NCBI GenBank assembly: GCA_002013415.1
Contig: MAEX01000014.1
Span: 62,001 to 126,000, forward strand
Source: Mycobacterium sp. D16Q14
GTDB taxonomy: Bacteria > Actinomycetota > Actinomycetes > Mycobacteriales > Mycobacteriaceae
Direction of reading: 5' to 3'
DNA length: 64,000 bases
Shown here: positions 18,244 through 27,489 of the stretch, one piece after another
Layout of the letters: each line of letters starts with the position of its first letter
How positions within the stretch are numbered: the first letter of the stretch is position 1
Made by a program: the position numbers and the translations under genes
The notes under the pieces: model-generated
The model's database searches: none
What the model saw: the letters and a program-made list of their open reading frames with translations, nothing else
Told to the model about the DNA's origin: nothing

Positions 18244-19298
18244 TGGTCCGGGTTCTCGATCTCGGCGGGCTTGGGCAGTGTCTCGGCGTCTTGCCAGATT
18301 GTGTTGAAGCGTTCCATCCCCACCGTTTCCACCACGTGGTCGACAAACTTCTTACCGCGGGTGTACTGACGCATCTTGGCATCCATGCCGATGAGAGCGC
18401 GGATGATCCGCTGCAACGGTGGCTGTTTGCGTGAGCGTCGCGCCTCGAAGCGAGACCTGATGGTCGACACCGATGGGACAACGGCCGGACCCACCGCGTC
18501 CATCACATGGTCGGCGTGCCCTTCGAGCAGCGTGCCCAGTACTAGCAGGCGATCCAATGCATCCCTGCCACTTTCGGATTGCATGGCGCGCAGCAGATCG
18601 ACGATCCCGTTCTGGCCCTGATCTTTCGGCGCGCGGACAAATTCGACCAGTCGGCCGAGCATGCCAGCTACATCCTCCTCTTGCTCGTACGCGAGAGTCG
18701 CCAAGGTGCCCGACATATAGTCCGCCAGCCACGGGTTGGCCGAGAACTGCACGCGATGCGTTACCTCGTGCAGGCACACCCACATCCGGAAATCGCTTGG
18801 CAGCAAACGAAGTTGGCGTTCCACGGCGATGATGTTCGGGTACACCAGACGCAATGCACCCACACCGTCGGCGGTGAACGGGTCGTATTGCCCGAGAATG
18901 CCCGACGACACGAAAGCCAGCACCGCACCGGTTTGCGCCCCGGTGACACGGCCCGACAGGAACCCCGCGGAGCCGCCGTCACCACCGGCCATCACGCGCA
19001 TGGACTCGGCCGCTGCCGCGATCCAACGGGTGCGATCGATGATCCGCGCCTCCGGTACCACCAGGCCGTCCGCCAGGCCGGTGAGCTCACGCACCGGGGC
19101 CTCGGCGCGCCGCGCCGCATCCGACAGCTCGGCGATGGCCTGATTACGGGTGTACTCGGTGGTGGGCGGCGCGGGCCGTGCCAGTTTGGCGCCCACGGTC
19201 ACGGCGAACTCCCAGTTGACCATGCGGCCAACCGTCAGCTCGGGGCGCTCGGTTCCGGTTCCGGCTCCGCCCTTCCCGACGCGATCCGGCACGGCCAT
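18222..19298 (-). CDS. Zincin-like metalloprotease family protein (Rv3626c-like)
   Basis: The 358-residue protein has a zinc-protease motif, LHEVTHRVQF (HExxH, about residues 172-181), followed by a WLADYM helix. It is otherwise helical. This is the actinobacterial zinc-dependent metalloprotease family once tagged as coenzyme F420-biosynthesis-associated; proteolysis has not been shown as far as I know. The start ATG overlaps the upstream carboxypeptidase stop by 4 bases (ATGA), and the stop lies within tilS. The arrangement matches Rv3625c-Rv3626c-Rv3627c. Confidence 0.87.
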   Translation of the reverse strand: MAVPDRVGKGGAGTGTERPELTVGRMVNWEFAVTVGAKLARPAPPTTEYTRNQAIAELSDAARRAEAPVRELTGLADGLVVPEARIIDRTRWIAAAAESMRVMAGGDGGSAGFLSGRVTGAQTGAVLAFVSSGILGQYDPFTADGVGALRLVYPNIIAVERQLRLLPSDFRMWVCLHEVTHRVQFSANPWLADYMSGTLATLAYEQEEDVAGMLGRLVEFVRAPKDQGQNGIVDLLRAMQSESGRDALDRLLVLGTLLEGHADHVMDAVGPAVVPSVSTIRSRFEARRSRKQPPLQRIIRALIGMDAKMRQYTRGKKFVDHVVETVGMERFNTIWQDAETLPKPAEIENPDQWIARVL

Positions 19299-20695
19299 CA
19301 GCTACATCCGCAAGACCGCAATACCGCTGCGGTGTTATCCACCGCGTTGCGCGCGGTCGGTGCGGTCGCCTGGTTCTGCATCAGCGTGAAAGTCAGCACC
19401 CGCCCGCTGACGTCGGTGACCACACCGGCCAAGGTGTTCACACCCGTGAGCGATCCTGTCTTGGCGCGCAACCATCCCGCCGCGGCTTGGTTTTGGATGA
19501 CAAAGCGTTCGGACAGCGTGCCACTGCCACCGGCGATGGGCAGCACATCCAGCAGCGGGCGCAGCTTCGGCTGATCAGGGCCGGCAGCGGCTCCGATGAC
19601 CTCGTCGAGGGTGCGTGCGGTAACCCTGTCGTCCACCGACAGGCCACTGGAATCACGCAGTGTCAGGCCTGTGAGATCGATTCCTGCGCTGCGCAATTGG
19701 CTCGTGACCGCATCGACAGTTCCGGAGAAGGTCTGCGGCCGGCCCGAGGCCAACGCCACCTCGCGGCCAATGGTTTCCGCCATCACGTTGTCGGAGGCAT
19801 TCATCATCTCGCGCAGCCGCTCCATCAGCGGAGCTGACTGAACGGAGGCAATGGATTTCGCCGACGGCGACGCCGAGTCCAACCGCACCATGTCGGTGTC
19901 AACCCCGAGCGCCGCAGCCAGTGCACGCCCCGCGTCGAGGGCGGGCGTGGTGGAACGACGCGAGTCGTAATCGGTTGGCTGCGTACGTCCGGCGTCGAGC
20001 ATCACAGCCTGGATGGGCGCGACGTCACCGCCGTCGATATCGGCCGGGTCCCATCCGGGCGCCATGGACGGGCCGCCAAACCGGCTGATGTCGACCGTGA
20101 TCGACGTGACCGTGACCCCCGACTTACGTACCTGGTCGGCCAGATCACTAATGCGCGCGGCGTCGCGGTACCAGGTGTCAGTGTCCGCCGGCGCCTCACT
20201 GAGAATCGGGTCGCCGCCGCCGACCAATGTCACCAGTCCCCGCTGTCCCTCGGTGTCCGCCACGACCGATGTGGTGAGTTTCGCGGCCCGATCAAGGGTC
20301 AGCAGCGCTGCCGCGGCGGTCAGCACCTTGTTAGTAGATGCGGGGACCATCGGCACCGTGGAGCCCTGCTGCCACAGCTCGCGGCCGGTCAGTGCGTCGG
20401 TTACCCGGCCGGTGAACATGGCCAGCGCCGGATCGGCCAGCGCCTTGTCCAGCGCTTGTGCCAAACCATCTGCCGTCGGAACCGGCGCCGAATCGGAAAC
20501 CGGCACGACACCCGGTTTCGGGGTGACCAGCGTCGGTTCGGGATCTGCGCTCTGCGGCTGGCGGGCGGTGGAGGCTCCGGTGGTCAGCGACGCTACGAGA
20601 ACAAGCGCGGCAATCGCCAACACGACGGCGACGGCCAGCAGGACGTGGGTAGAGCGCCGCCAGTGACGCGGATCAAGTGCCCTGGCGGTGACCAT
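19298..20695 (-). CDS. dacB: D-alanyl-D-alanine carboxypeptidase/endopeptidase (PBP4 type)
   Basis: The 465-residue class C-type penicillin-binding protein trims peptidoglycan stem peptides outside the membrane. An N-terminal membrane anchor or signal lies at about residues 17-42, followed by a Pro-rich linker. The active-site triad motifs are SxxK in PASTNKVL (about 120), SDN in NASDNVMAE (about 298) and KTG in LRAKTGSL (about 414). It is the Rv3627c counterpart by order and heads the minus-strand set that ends with tilS and hpt. It is divergent from ppa, with about 128 bases between them. Confidence 0.9.
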   Translation of the reverse strand: MVTARALDPRHWRRSTHVLLAVAVVLAIAALVLVASLTTGASTARQPQSADPEPTLVTPKPGVVPVSDSAPVPTADGLAQALDKALADPALAMFTGRVTDALTGRELWQQGSTVPMVPASTNKVLTAAAALLTLDRAAKLTTSVVADTEGQRGLVTLVGGGDPILSEAPADTDTWYRDAARISDLADQVRKSGVTVTSITVDISRFGGPSMAPGWDPADIDGGDVAPIQAVMLDAGRTQPTDYDSRRSTTPALDAGRALAAALGVDTDMVRLDSASPSAKSIASVQSAPLMERLREMMNASDNVMAETIGREVALASGRPQTFSGTVDAVTSQLRSAGIDLTGLTLRDSSGLSVDDRVTARTLDEVIGAAAGPDQPKLRPLLDVLPIAGGSGTLSERFVIQNQAAAGWLRAKTGSLTGVNTLAGVVTDVSGRVLTFTLMQNQATAPTARNAVDNTAAVLRSCGCS

Positions 20696-20823
20696 GCTCT
20701 GCAGGGTATCGCTATCCTGGTGCGCGCTGGACGAGCGCTTGCCCGAAGGCCTGCGGACACCGATGAGCGCTTGCGCGAAGACCGACCGACCGACTGAGTA
20801 CCACCGACATTCAAGGAGCGGGT

Positions 20824-21312
20824 GTGGAGTTCGACGTCACCATCGAGATCCCCAAGGGGCAGCGCAACAAGTACGAGGTCGATCACGAGACCGGCCGAGT
20901 ACGCCTGGACCGTTACCTCTACACCCCGATGGCCTACCCCACCGACTACGGCTTCATCGAGAACACCCTCGGCGAGGACGGCGACCCGCTGGACGCCCTG
21001 GTACTGCTACCCGAGTCCGTCTTCCCCGGCGTGATCGTGGAAGCTCGGCCCGTCGGTATGTTCAAGATGGTCGACGACGGCGGCGGTGACGACAAGGTGC
21101 TGTGCGTGCCCGCAGGCGACCCGCGCTGGGATCACATCCAGGAAATCGGCGATGTGTCGTCCTTCGAACTGGACTCCATCAAGCACTTCTTCGTCCACTA
21201 CAAGGACCTGGAGCCCGGCAAATTCGTCAAGGCTGCCGACTGGGTGGGCCGCACCGAGGCCGAGGCCGAGGTCATCGCGTCGTTCGAGCGGCTCAAGACC
21301 CAGGGTCACTGA
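20824..21312 (+). CDS. ppa: Inorganic pyrophosphatase
   Basis: Family I soluble pyrophosphatase hydrolyses pyrophosphate to drive biosynthesis. The 162-residue protein carries KGxxxKYE ([15 protein letters not shown]), YPxDYGFI ([11 protein letters not shown]) and the metal-binding [10 protein letters not shown] (DxDPxD) at about residues 51-60. The C-terminal [12 protein letters not shown] is the usual substrate loop. GTG 20824 follows an AAGGAG ribosome-binding site. The gene is the Rv3628 counterpart. Confidence 0.97.
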   Translation: MEFDVTIEIPKGQRNKYEVDHETGRVRLDRYLYTPMAYPTDYGFIENTLGEDGDPLDALVLLPESVFPGVIVEARPVGMFKMVDDGGGDDKVLCVPAGDPRWDHIQEIGDVSSFELDSIKHFFVHYKDLEPGKFVKAADWVGRTEAEAEVIASFERLKTQGH

Positions 21313-21320
21313 CCTGGGTC
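21297..21320. terminator. Hairpin between convergent ppa and MmpS-like gene
   Basis: GACCCAGG (21297-21304) and CCTGGGTC (21313-21320) form an 8-base-pair stem with an 8-base loop. It covers the ppa stop and the last codon of the opposite gene. There is no T-tract. It may act as a weak bidirectional terminator. Confidence 0.4.
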
Positions 21321-22005
21321 AGGGCGCCACGCATACGGCGCCCATCGGACCGCTGTTACTGACGACGACGACACCGTCGACTGTGATCGAACAACTGGCC
21401 TCACCCCAGTCGACAATCATGCGTGGCGACGCCGCAGAGTTGGTCATCGTCACCGAGACACCCCAGGGCAGCTTGATGTCTTGGATCGTCACCAGCTCGG
21501 TGCCGGTCCAATAACTGACCTTCAATCCGAAATGCGGTGGCAGCGGGTCGACGCCCGAGCCCCACGCACTGTAGGTGACGCTCTTGCCTCCTGTGCCGGA
21601 CCCACCAGGGCCTTCTCCGGCGGTGGGCACCGGCTTGGGTGCCTCGGTCGTGGTGGGCACCGGAGGCGCTTCGGTGGTCGTTGGTGTGGTCTCGGCACCG
21701 GTGCTGGGGTTCGGCGGGGGTGGTGATGGCGGAGGAGGCTCGGTCGTCGTCCTCGACGGCAACGGAACGTCATTGGGCCCCGTCCACGTCGTCGAAGGAG
21801 TGACGGTGACCGTCGTCGGAGCTGCCATCTCGGTTCGGCGGGTGATGACCAAGATCGCCGTCAGGGCTATCGCCAGCACCGCCAGAAGACTGACGCCGGC
21901 GACTATCCACGGCCATTTCGGGGGCTTCGGGTCCTCGGGATAGGGAATCGGCTCGCCGGGCGGCCACGGCTCCTGCGGGTACTGCTGCCAGGCTGGATCC
22001 GTCAC
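21319..22005 (-). CDS. Membrane-anchored MmpS-like protein with Pro/Thr-rich linker
   Basis: From GTG 22005 (MTDPAWQQYPQ) the protein has 228 residues. A Pro-rich cytosolic start leads into one membrane helix (about residues 32-55), then a long Thr/Pro/Glu linker (about 60-130). The C-terminal 85 residues read VTYSAWGSG, then LPWGVSVTM, then SCSITVDGVVV and a final Cys. This is the strand pattern of MmpS transport-accessory domains. No MmpL transporter is adjacent, so it is an orphan. A GGAGTGGGGGAC sequence upstream supports the start. Its role may be periplasmic support of lipid or siderophore export, but this is inference. Confidence 0.75.
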   Translation of the reverse strand: MTDPAWQQYPQEPWPPGEPIPYPEDPKPPKWPWIVAGVSLLAVLAIALTAILVITRRTEMAAPTTVTVTPSTTWTGPNDVPLPSRTTTEPPPPSPPPPNPSTGAETTPTTTEAPPVPTTTEAPKPVPTAGEGPGGSGTGGKSVTYSAWGSGVDPLPPHFGLKVSYWTGTELVTIQDIKLPWGVSVTMTNSAASPRMIVDWGEASCSITVDGVVVVSNSGPMGAVCVAP

Positions 22006-22119
22006 TGTCCCCCACTCCCTCCCCAGTCCTACTCGGTGCAATGTTACGTCGCGTTAAGCTCCTGCAAAATGCACGGTCCCCCTCTAGCGAACAGCAGCGA
22101 CCCGTCGAATCATGGTCTT

Positions 22120-22641
22120 ATGTTGATGCATCAGGGCATCGGCCGCGACACGTTCAACCAGATGCCCGACACCAAAGCGGTCCACGCGCTGTACGAATGC
22201 GGCGGCAGTGTGACCTGGGCACGGAAGATCGCCGCGGCGCGGCCGTTCGCCGATCATGACGCCCTGTTCCGACTGGCCGACAACGAGTTGTTCGCGCTGT
22301 CCGAGGAGTCACTCGACGAGGTCCTGATCGCCTATCCGCCGCTGGGAAAACGTCCGGGAAGTGCGCGGTCCCATGCCGAACAGTGTGCGATCCGCGACGA
22401 GACCCCGGGAATGATGGCCGCGCTGCGGGCCGCCGCGCATCGATACGAGCACCACTTCGGGCATCGCTTCGTCATGCACATGTGTGGGCAGGACGGCGTC
22501 TCGGTGCTGCGCGCGATCTCCGACCGCATGCACCATGACATGGATACCGAGCGCAAGGTGACGCGCAACGAACTCGCGAAGATCAACCGCACCCGGCTGG
22601 AGCGCATGCTCGGCCCCGAGGGTGGTTACGACAACTGGTGA
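22120..22641 (+). CDS. OHCU decarboxylase-like protein (UraD fold), catalytic His possibly replaced
   Basis: The 173-residue protein resembles 2-oxo-4-hydroxy-4-carboxy-5-ureidoimidazoline decarboxylase, which completes urate-to-allantoin conversion. The start MLMHQGIGRDTFNQMP, WARKIAAARPFADHDALF and the C-terminal LAKINRTRLERML are family-like. The usual catalytic segment with His-Pro (AHPRIG type) here reads AYPPLGKRP, so the histidine is a tyrosine. ATG 22120 or 22126 are both possible and neither has a clear ribosome-binding site. No urate oxidase or hydroxyisourate hydrolase gene is nearby, so the urate role is doubtful. Confidence 0.65.
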   Translation: MLMHQGIGRDTFNQMPDTKAVHALYECGGSVTWARKIAAARPFADHDALFRLADNELFALSEESLDEVLIAYPPLGKRPGSARSHAEQCAIRDETPGMMAALRAAAHRYEHHFGHRFVMHMCGQDGVSVLRAISDRMHHDMDTERKVTRNELAKINRTRLERMLGPEGGYDNW

Positions 22642-22644
22642 TCG

Positions 22645-23073
22645 CTACGCCGCCAGCGGTATCCGCTGGGGCAGCAACGCGAGTACGCGACGTGCGGCAC
22701 AACTGATATCTGTGGTGGGCGACGCCGGAATCAGAGTCACCCCGTCGGCCACACCAGCCAGGTAGATATCGGCGATCAAACCCGCCAGCCCTTCCGGGGT
22801 ACCCGCATACGAGACCGCCGACGGAACCCTCAGACTCGCAAAATGCTTACGCGCCGATCGCGAGTCGGCTTCGATGTGCACGTAGACATCCAGGATGACC
22901 GCGGGTGCGTCCTTGCGCGCGGTGCGCAGAGAATGCCGGGCCCGCTGTGCCTGTTTGAGATCGGGGGCGTTGACGCGTGCGGTGACACCCGTTCCATTGG
23001 TCAGTTCGCGCCAGCTGGCAGCATCGTCGGTGAAAACCCGGAACGTCTGGTGTTGTGTCGCCACAGCCGCCAC
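22645..23073 (-). CDS. Small protein resembling a luciferase-like C-terminal segment
   Basis: This is a 142-residue protein of mixed alpha/beta composition. The segment AGTPEGLAGLIADIYLAGVADGVTLIPASP (given here as family resemblance, about residues 90-118) is like the last helix-strand unit of LLM-class flavin oxidoreductases. No N-terminal half of that barrel is present, so it is either a remnant or a small independent protein. It is convergent with the UraD-like gene (3 bases apart). I cannot assign a function. Confidence 0.5.
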   Translation of the reverse strand: MAAVATQHQTFRVFTDDAASWRELTNGTGVTARVNAPDLKQAQRARHSLRTARKDAPAVILDVYVHIEADSRSARKHFASLRVPSAVSYAGTPEGLAGLIADIYLAGVADGVTLIPASPTTDISCAARRVLALLPQRIPLAA

Positions 23074-23133
23074 GGTACCCAGGAGGTCTGGGCATCGCCA
23101 TCGTTGAATTCCGAGTGAGCCGATAGGCCCCGA

Positions 23134-24093
23134 TCACACCGTCGACTGCTCGGTGAGCGGCCCCGCTGGGGTGCGCTCGGTCAGATTGTCAATGACGCGT
23201 TGCACCTTGGGCATGAGCGTGTCGATATCCAATCCAAGCCAGTACGGAATCGGATACATGAAATGGCGATTGAGACCGGGCAGGAGCCTGCTCAAGAAGT
23301 AGCCCAGCCACGCTTCGGGACGCACCGGGGCCACCGCAAAGTTGTAACGCGCCGCGCGGACCGTGGCACGCGCGACCTGCGGGGGACCGATCAACTGGTC
23401 CAATACCCGCATCGGGGCAGAGGACTGGAAGGCCCTCATGGCGTTGTTCGCACGCTCGCGCACATCATCACGAAGGTCCAGACCGGCGACGGTGGCGTTT
23501 ACCCCGATGTTCGTGTTGATGAAGCCGGGGCATACCGCAGATACACCAATTCCCTTGGGGCCCAATTCCATTCGCATGCACTCGCTCAGCATCTTCACCG
23601 CCGCCTTGGAGGCCGAATAGGCGGGGAAGATCGGGGTCGGGGTAATGGCCCCCGCCGAGGCGATATTGACGATCTGACCACCGCGGCCACGTTCGGCCAT
23701 CTGCTTGCCAAAGACCCGTCCGCCATAGGCGACACCGAATACGTTGACCCGGAACTGTTTTTCCCAATGCTCCTGCTCAAGGTCGAAGAAGCGCCCGCCG
23801 ACCATGATGCCGGCGTTGTTCACCAGCACATCGGGAACACCGTATTCGGCCCGCACCTGATCAGCGAACCGCTCCCAGGCCGCCGGGTCGGTGACATCGA
23901 GCTGAAAAGCCACCGCCCGATGTCCCTTCCGGTGGATGATCGCAGCCGTTTCCTGGGCGGTCGTCAGATCCAGATCTGAGGCCACCACCTCCGCACCGCC
24001 CCGTGCGAATTGGACGGCGATGGCTCGCCCGATGCCGCTTCCGGCACCGGTCACGACGACAAGTTCTGGTTTACGTCCGGGCAGCAGTCTCAT
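23134..24093 (-). CDS. Short-chain dehydrogenase/reductase
   Basis: The 319-residue SDR has the cofactor motif TGAGSGIG (about residues 16-23), then VVASDLDL, which favours NAD-type binding. NNAGIMVGG lies near residue 91 and the catalytic YxxxK appears in AYSASKAAVKM (about 159-169). A C-terminal extension of about 60 residues with Tyr/Pro/Leu content may contact membrane or partner. The start ATG overlaps the stop of the upstream monooxygenase (ATGA). In mycobacteria such SDR/FMO pairs often act in succession on an alcohol or ketone; the substrate is unknown. Confidence 0.88.
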   Translation of the reverse strand: MRLLPGRKPELVVVTGAGSGIGRAIAVQFARGGAEVVASDLDLTTAQETAAIIHRKGHRAVAFQLDVTDPAAWERFADQVRAEYGVPDVLVNNAGIMVGGRFFDLEQEHWEKQFRVNVFGVAYGGRVFGKQMAERGRGGQIVNIASAGAITPTPIFPAYSASKAAVKMLSECMRMELGPKGIGVSAVCPGFINTNIGVNATVAGLDLRDDVRERANNAMRAFQSSAPMRVLDQLIGPPQVARATVRAARYNFAVAPVRPEAWLGYFLSRLLPGLNRHFMYPIPYWLGLDIDTLMPKVQRVIDNLTERTPAGPLTEQSTV

Positions 24094-25679
24094 CCCACAA
24101 CCTCCTTGTTGCGCTTGCGCCGCGACGCCGCCTTCACGACCGGTGCCACTGTCTCGGTGCCGTACCGATAGTTGTCCAGCCGGAAGTACTTGTTGTGGAA
24201 GTACATTTCACCGAAACCGCCTGGGCGGAAAGGCGAATCACCATGGTTGTCGATGTAGTAAGTGTTGGCCGCCGAGCATGCCGGCGAGAGCCACAGATGA
24301 TTTCTATTGCGCTCGTGCATCTTGTCGAAGTAGGCCTGATGCACATCCTGCTTGACCTCGGCGGTGGTAGCGCCACGCTTCTTCGTCTCCGCGATGACCC
24401 GGGCCGCGTGCGCAGTGGTTGACTCGATCAGCATGTGATACGGCCCAAAGACGTACCCGTACGGTCCGAGAACGAGGAAGAAGTTGGGGTAATCCGGGAT
24501 CGAAACACCCTGGTATGCCTGATAACGGTTCTCCTGGAAGAACTGCTTCAAATCCTTGCCGCGCCGTCCGGCGGTCGGGAAGGCAGGCATGTGATCCCAG
24601 ATCGCGAACCCGGTGGCGCAGATCAACACATCCACTTCATGCTCGACACCGTCCGCGGTAAGCAGGCCCTTTTCGGTGATCCGCTCAATGGGCTCGGTCA
24701 CCAAAGCCACGTTGGGGCGGTTGAACGTCTTGAGATAGGTATTGGAGAAGGAGGGGCGCTTGCAACCAAAACCGTAGTAGGGCAGCAACTTCTCTCGGGT
24801 TACCGGGTCGTCGACCTGAGTACGCATCCAGCCACGCATCCGGTGGGCCAGGGCCATCGACGCGGATTCGACGTATTTGGAGTCGAGCTTGAAGACTGCG
24901 TCCGGAATGTAGGCGGTACTGAGGTTGATGGCGTGCCGAATGCCCTTGGCAACGCCCGGGAATCCGAACAGCGCGCGCCAGAACGCGTTGTACTTCAAGT
25001 CGGGCTTGGGCCCCACATAGATGGGGGTGCGCTGAAAGACGCTGAGATGGCCAACCTCCGGAGCGATCTCTGGAACCAGCTGCAGCGATGTGGCACCGGT
25101 GCCAATGACTGCCACTCGTTTTCCGGCCAGCTGAACATCCTTGTCCCACAAAGCAGTATGCATCAGCACACCCTGATAGGAATCGATACCGTCTATCTCG
25201 GGGAGCTTGGGTTGCTCGAGGCCCCCCGTCGCGGCGATCACGTGCCGGGCAGTGATGACACTGTCATCGTCCAGAGTAAGAGCCCACATGTTGCGCGCCT
25301 CATCAAATTCCTGACGCACTACACGCGTGTTGAACCGGATCTTGCGGCGCAGTTCATGCTTGTCCACGAGTTCGTTTGCGTACCCCTCAAGCTCGTCACC
25401 GGGGGTGAAGAACTTTGACCAGGTGGTCTTCTGGTCGTAGGAGAAGCTGTAGATAAAGGTTGGGATGTCGACAGCCACGCCCGGGTACTTGTTGGCGTGC
25501 CAGGTGCCTCCGGCAGCACCCCACTTCTCCAAGATCACGAAGTCGTGGACTCCCCTTTTGGTCAGCTCAACACCCGCTCCGATGCCGCCGAAGCCTGCCC
25601 CGATGATCACGACCTCATGGTCGGGAACTGCCCGTTCCCCACCGTTGACTTCGCTACCCCGCACACGTGTACTAGTCAT
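24090..25679 (-). CDS. Flavin-containing monooxygenase, Baeyer-Villiger type
   Basis: The 529-residue flavoprotein has FAD motif GAGFGGIG (about residues 27-34), LEKWGAAGGTWHANKYPGV, a Baeyer-Villiger-like YQGVLMHTALWD (about 167-178) and NADPH motif GTGATS (about 190). The position-1 Phe of the classical fingerprint is Tyr here. It ends in a basic tail (SRRKRNKEVVG). It is followed by an SDR gene with a 4-base overlap, so the two likely form a ketone/alcohol oxidation unit. It differs clearly from the monooxygenase near 16 kb and is not a recent duplicate. Confidence 0.88.
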   Translation of the reverse strand: MTSTRVRGSEVNGGERAVPDHEVVIIGAGFGGIGAGVELTKRGVHDFVILEKWGAAGGTWHANKYPGVAVDIPTFIYSFSYDQKTTWSKFFTPGDELEGYANELVDKHELRRKIRFNTRVVRQEFDEARNMWALTLDDDSVITARHVIAATGGLEQPKLPEIDGIDSYQGVLMHTALWDKDVQLAGKRVAVIGTGATSLQLVPEIAPEVGHLSVFQRTPIYVGPKPDLKYNAFWRALFGFPGVAKGIRHAINLSTAYIPDAVFKLDSKYVESASMALAHRMRGWMRTQVDDPVTREKLLPYYGFGCKRPSFSNTYLKTFNRPNVALVTEPIERITEKGLLTADGVEHEVDVLICATGFAIWDHMPAFPTAGRRGKDLKQFFQENRYQAYQGVSIPDYPNFFLVLGPYGYVFGPYHMLIESTTAHAARVIAETKKRGATTAEVKQDVHQAYFDKMHERNRNHLWLSPACSAANTYYIDNHGDSPFRPGGFGEMYFHNKYFRLDNYRYGTETVAPVVKAASRRKRNKEVVG

Positions 25680-25761
25680 TCGACGTCCTTGTCAGTCAGA
25701 CCCTGTGATGTGTCGAACTGAAAGTATCACGTATTGCGAGTTACGGATACTGTGTTGGCGC

Positions 25762-27057
25762 CTACGCCACCAGGAAATCCGGGAGTGGCCGCCTGTCATC
25801 AACCGGCCCGACCTGCCCGTCGCGCTCGGTATAGATCAGCGCCGGCCCGTGACGGACGAGCTCACCGATCGCGTCGACGAGGCGCGCGATGTCACTCGCG
25901 GTGGTTCCCAGCCCGATACTTGCGCGCAGCGCACCCCCTGGGTATCCCAACCTCTCCAGCAGCGGGTGCGCACAGAATCTGCCGTCACGCAGCCCAATTC
26001 CGTGCTCGGCCGACAGATAGGCCGCGGCGACCGACGGCGCGTATCCGGTGACAGTGAAGGACACAATGCCCAGCACATCCCGACCACCGTTCCAAATACG
26101 CAGGGTGTCAACACCTTCGATCGCGGCGAGCCCGTCCCGAAGTTGGGCGGTGAGCGCATCCTGTACGTGGCCTACCTCCCCCAGCGCGGACAATGCCTCA
26201 CACGCAGCCGCCACGGCGGCGACGCCAACCACATTGGGCGTGCCCGCCTCATGGCGCTGCGGTCCCGCGAGCCACTCGGCCCCGTCGATACCAACATTGC
26301 GCACCGCCCCACCACCCGCGAGATACGGCCTCGCGGCGTCGAGCCAGTCGCTTTGCCCCACAAGGACTCCAGCACCAAATGGCGCATACAGCTTGTGCCC
26401 GGAGAACGCGAGATAGTCGATTCCAGTTGTCACCAAATCGATTCGGCGGTGCGGAACCAACTGTGCGCCGTCTACTGCGATCCTCGCTCCGTACCGGTGC
26501 GCGACGGACGCGAGTTCGGCCAACGGCAGCACCTCGCCGGTGACATTCGAAGCCCCGGTGACGGCCAGCAGTGCGGCGGGCCGGCGGGCGAGCTCGTCAG
26601 CCAGCGCGGTGACGGTGTCCGCAACGGTGGCTCGATGCCCTACCACCCGGGCCGCATATCGCTGCCAGGTCAACAGGTTTGCGTGGTGCTCGATATCGAG
26701 CACCACCACCTCACCCGGCACCGCCGAGGCGAGCAGATTCAACGAGTCGGTGGTGTTACGGGTAAAGATCACATGGTGGTCGGCGGCGGCCCCGACGAAG
26801 CGTCCCACCATCTCACGGGCGCGCTCGTAGAGCGCCGTGCACACACGGGAGGCGTATCCGGCGCCACGATGCACACTGGCGTAATACGGCAGCAGCTCGG
26901 TGACGCGATCCGCGACAGCACAGAGCGCGGGCGCGCTGGCCGCGTAGTCAAAATTGGCGTATCTGATCCAGCCACCTAGGGCCAGAGGAACTTTGGTGTC
27001 GGCTCCCACCACACGCGCGGCCGGTTGCTCGGACCCAGATTGTTTGGACACTGGCAT
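25762..27057 (-). CDS. Cysteine desulfurase-like aminotransferase class V protein
   Basis: This is a fold-type I PLP enzyme of about 431 residues from ATG 27057. The motifs RYANFDYAASAP near the N-terminus, FTRNTTDSLNLL, DIEHHANLL and the PLP lysine in FSGHKLYAPFG match the family. RDGRFCAHPLLERLG carries a cysteine at the place of the desulfurase active-site residue. It could mobilise sulfur or act as a selenocysteine-lyase-type enzyme. No Suf or Isc scaffold genes are adjacent. The ATG is chosen for an upstream GAGATGGGA ribosome-binding sequence; a GTG 48 bases further upstream (27105) is the alternative. Confidence 0.82.
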   Translation of the reverse strand: MPVSKQSGSEQPAARVVGADTKVPLALGGWIRYANFDYAASAPALCAVADRVTELLPYYASVHRGAGYASRVCTALYERAREMVGRFVGAAADHHVIFTRNTTDSLNLLASAVPGEVVVLDIEHHANLLTWQRYAARVVGHRATVADTVTALADELARRPAALLAVTGASNVTGEVLPLAELASVAHRYGARIAVDGAQLVPHRRIDLVTTGIDYLAFSGHKLYAPFGAGVLVGQSDWLDAARPYLAGGGAVRNVGIDGAEWLAGPQRHEAGTPNVVGVAAVAAACEALSALGEVGHVQDALTAQLRDGLAAIEGVDTLRIWNGGRDVLGIVSFTVTGYAPSVAAAYLSAEHGIGLRDGRFCAHPLLERLGYPGGALRASIGLGTTASDIARLVDAIGELVRHGPALIYTERDGQVGPVDDRRPLPDFLVA

Positions 27058-27354
27058 GTGACATCCCATCTCACCGGACCCGCCCGGCGAGTCCACGCTT
27101 GCCACGCCCGGTTGAGCGCGGCCAGGTCGTCACCTGGAGCACCCCGCCGTGGATGAGCCGCTTGCGCGAAGACAAACGGCATGGAGGAGGGTTGCCGACC
27201 AGCTAGCCAGGGCTTATCGCTGGTACTCATGACCTGTGCGCAGTCTGCGCGCGGCCGCAGCCACCGTCAAGCGCATTGCGCAGGGTGATTTCAAATCCGC
27301 CGTGTCGGCTCGTGAATCCGGCCCGATTTTCCGATCCCCGCGCCATAGGGCAGA
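27058..27354. other. Non-coding divergent interval
   Basis: Upstream DNA of the desulfurase-like gene and of the riboswitch-TerC unit. It should hold both promoters, but I cannot place them with confidence. A small minus-strand frame here is Arg-rich and not convincing. Confidence 0.4.
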
Positions 27355-27470
27355 CTGGCGCGCGGAGGGGAGTATTCCTTCGCTGCGGTGTCGTCATCAC
27401 ATCGGCCATTGTCGGACCGGTCGGTGCCGCAGGCCGGTCACCCGCCGGCGGAAGAGACCTCCGGCGTTTT
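27355..27470 (+). ncRNA. yybP-ykoY-type manganese riboswitch candidate upstream of TerC
   Basis: The two invariant loop sequences of this riboswitch class are present in the right order and spacing: GGGGAGTA (27367-27374) and GAGACC (27454-27459). Flanking CGGA (27363-27366) and TCCG (27460-27463) can close the basal stem, and the interior holds further GC-rich pairs. The element lies directly before a TerC gene; yybP-ykoY elements typically control TerC/Alx-type and MntP genes in response to Mn2+. A GC-rich hairpin/expression platform near the ribosome-binding region GACCGGAGG is likely. This is read by eye and no covariance model was run. Confidence 0.75.
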
Positions 27471-27489
27471 GGCGACCGGAGGTTATTTC

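Noticed and set aside
25465..26979. 504-codon plus-strand open frame over the desulfurase-like gene
   Set aside because: Antisense to a gene with PLP and catalytic motifs.
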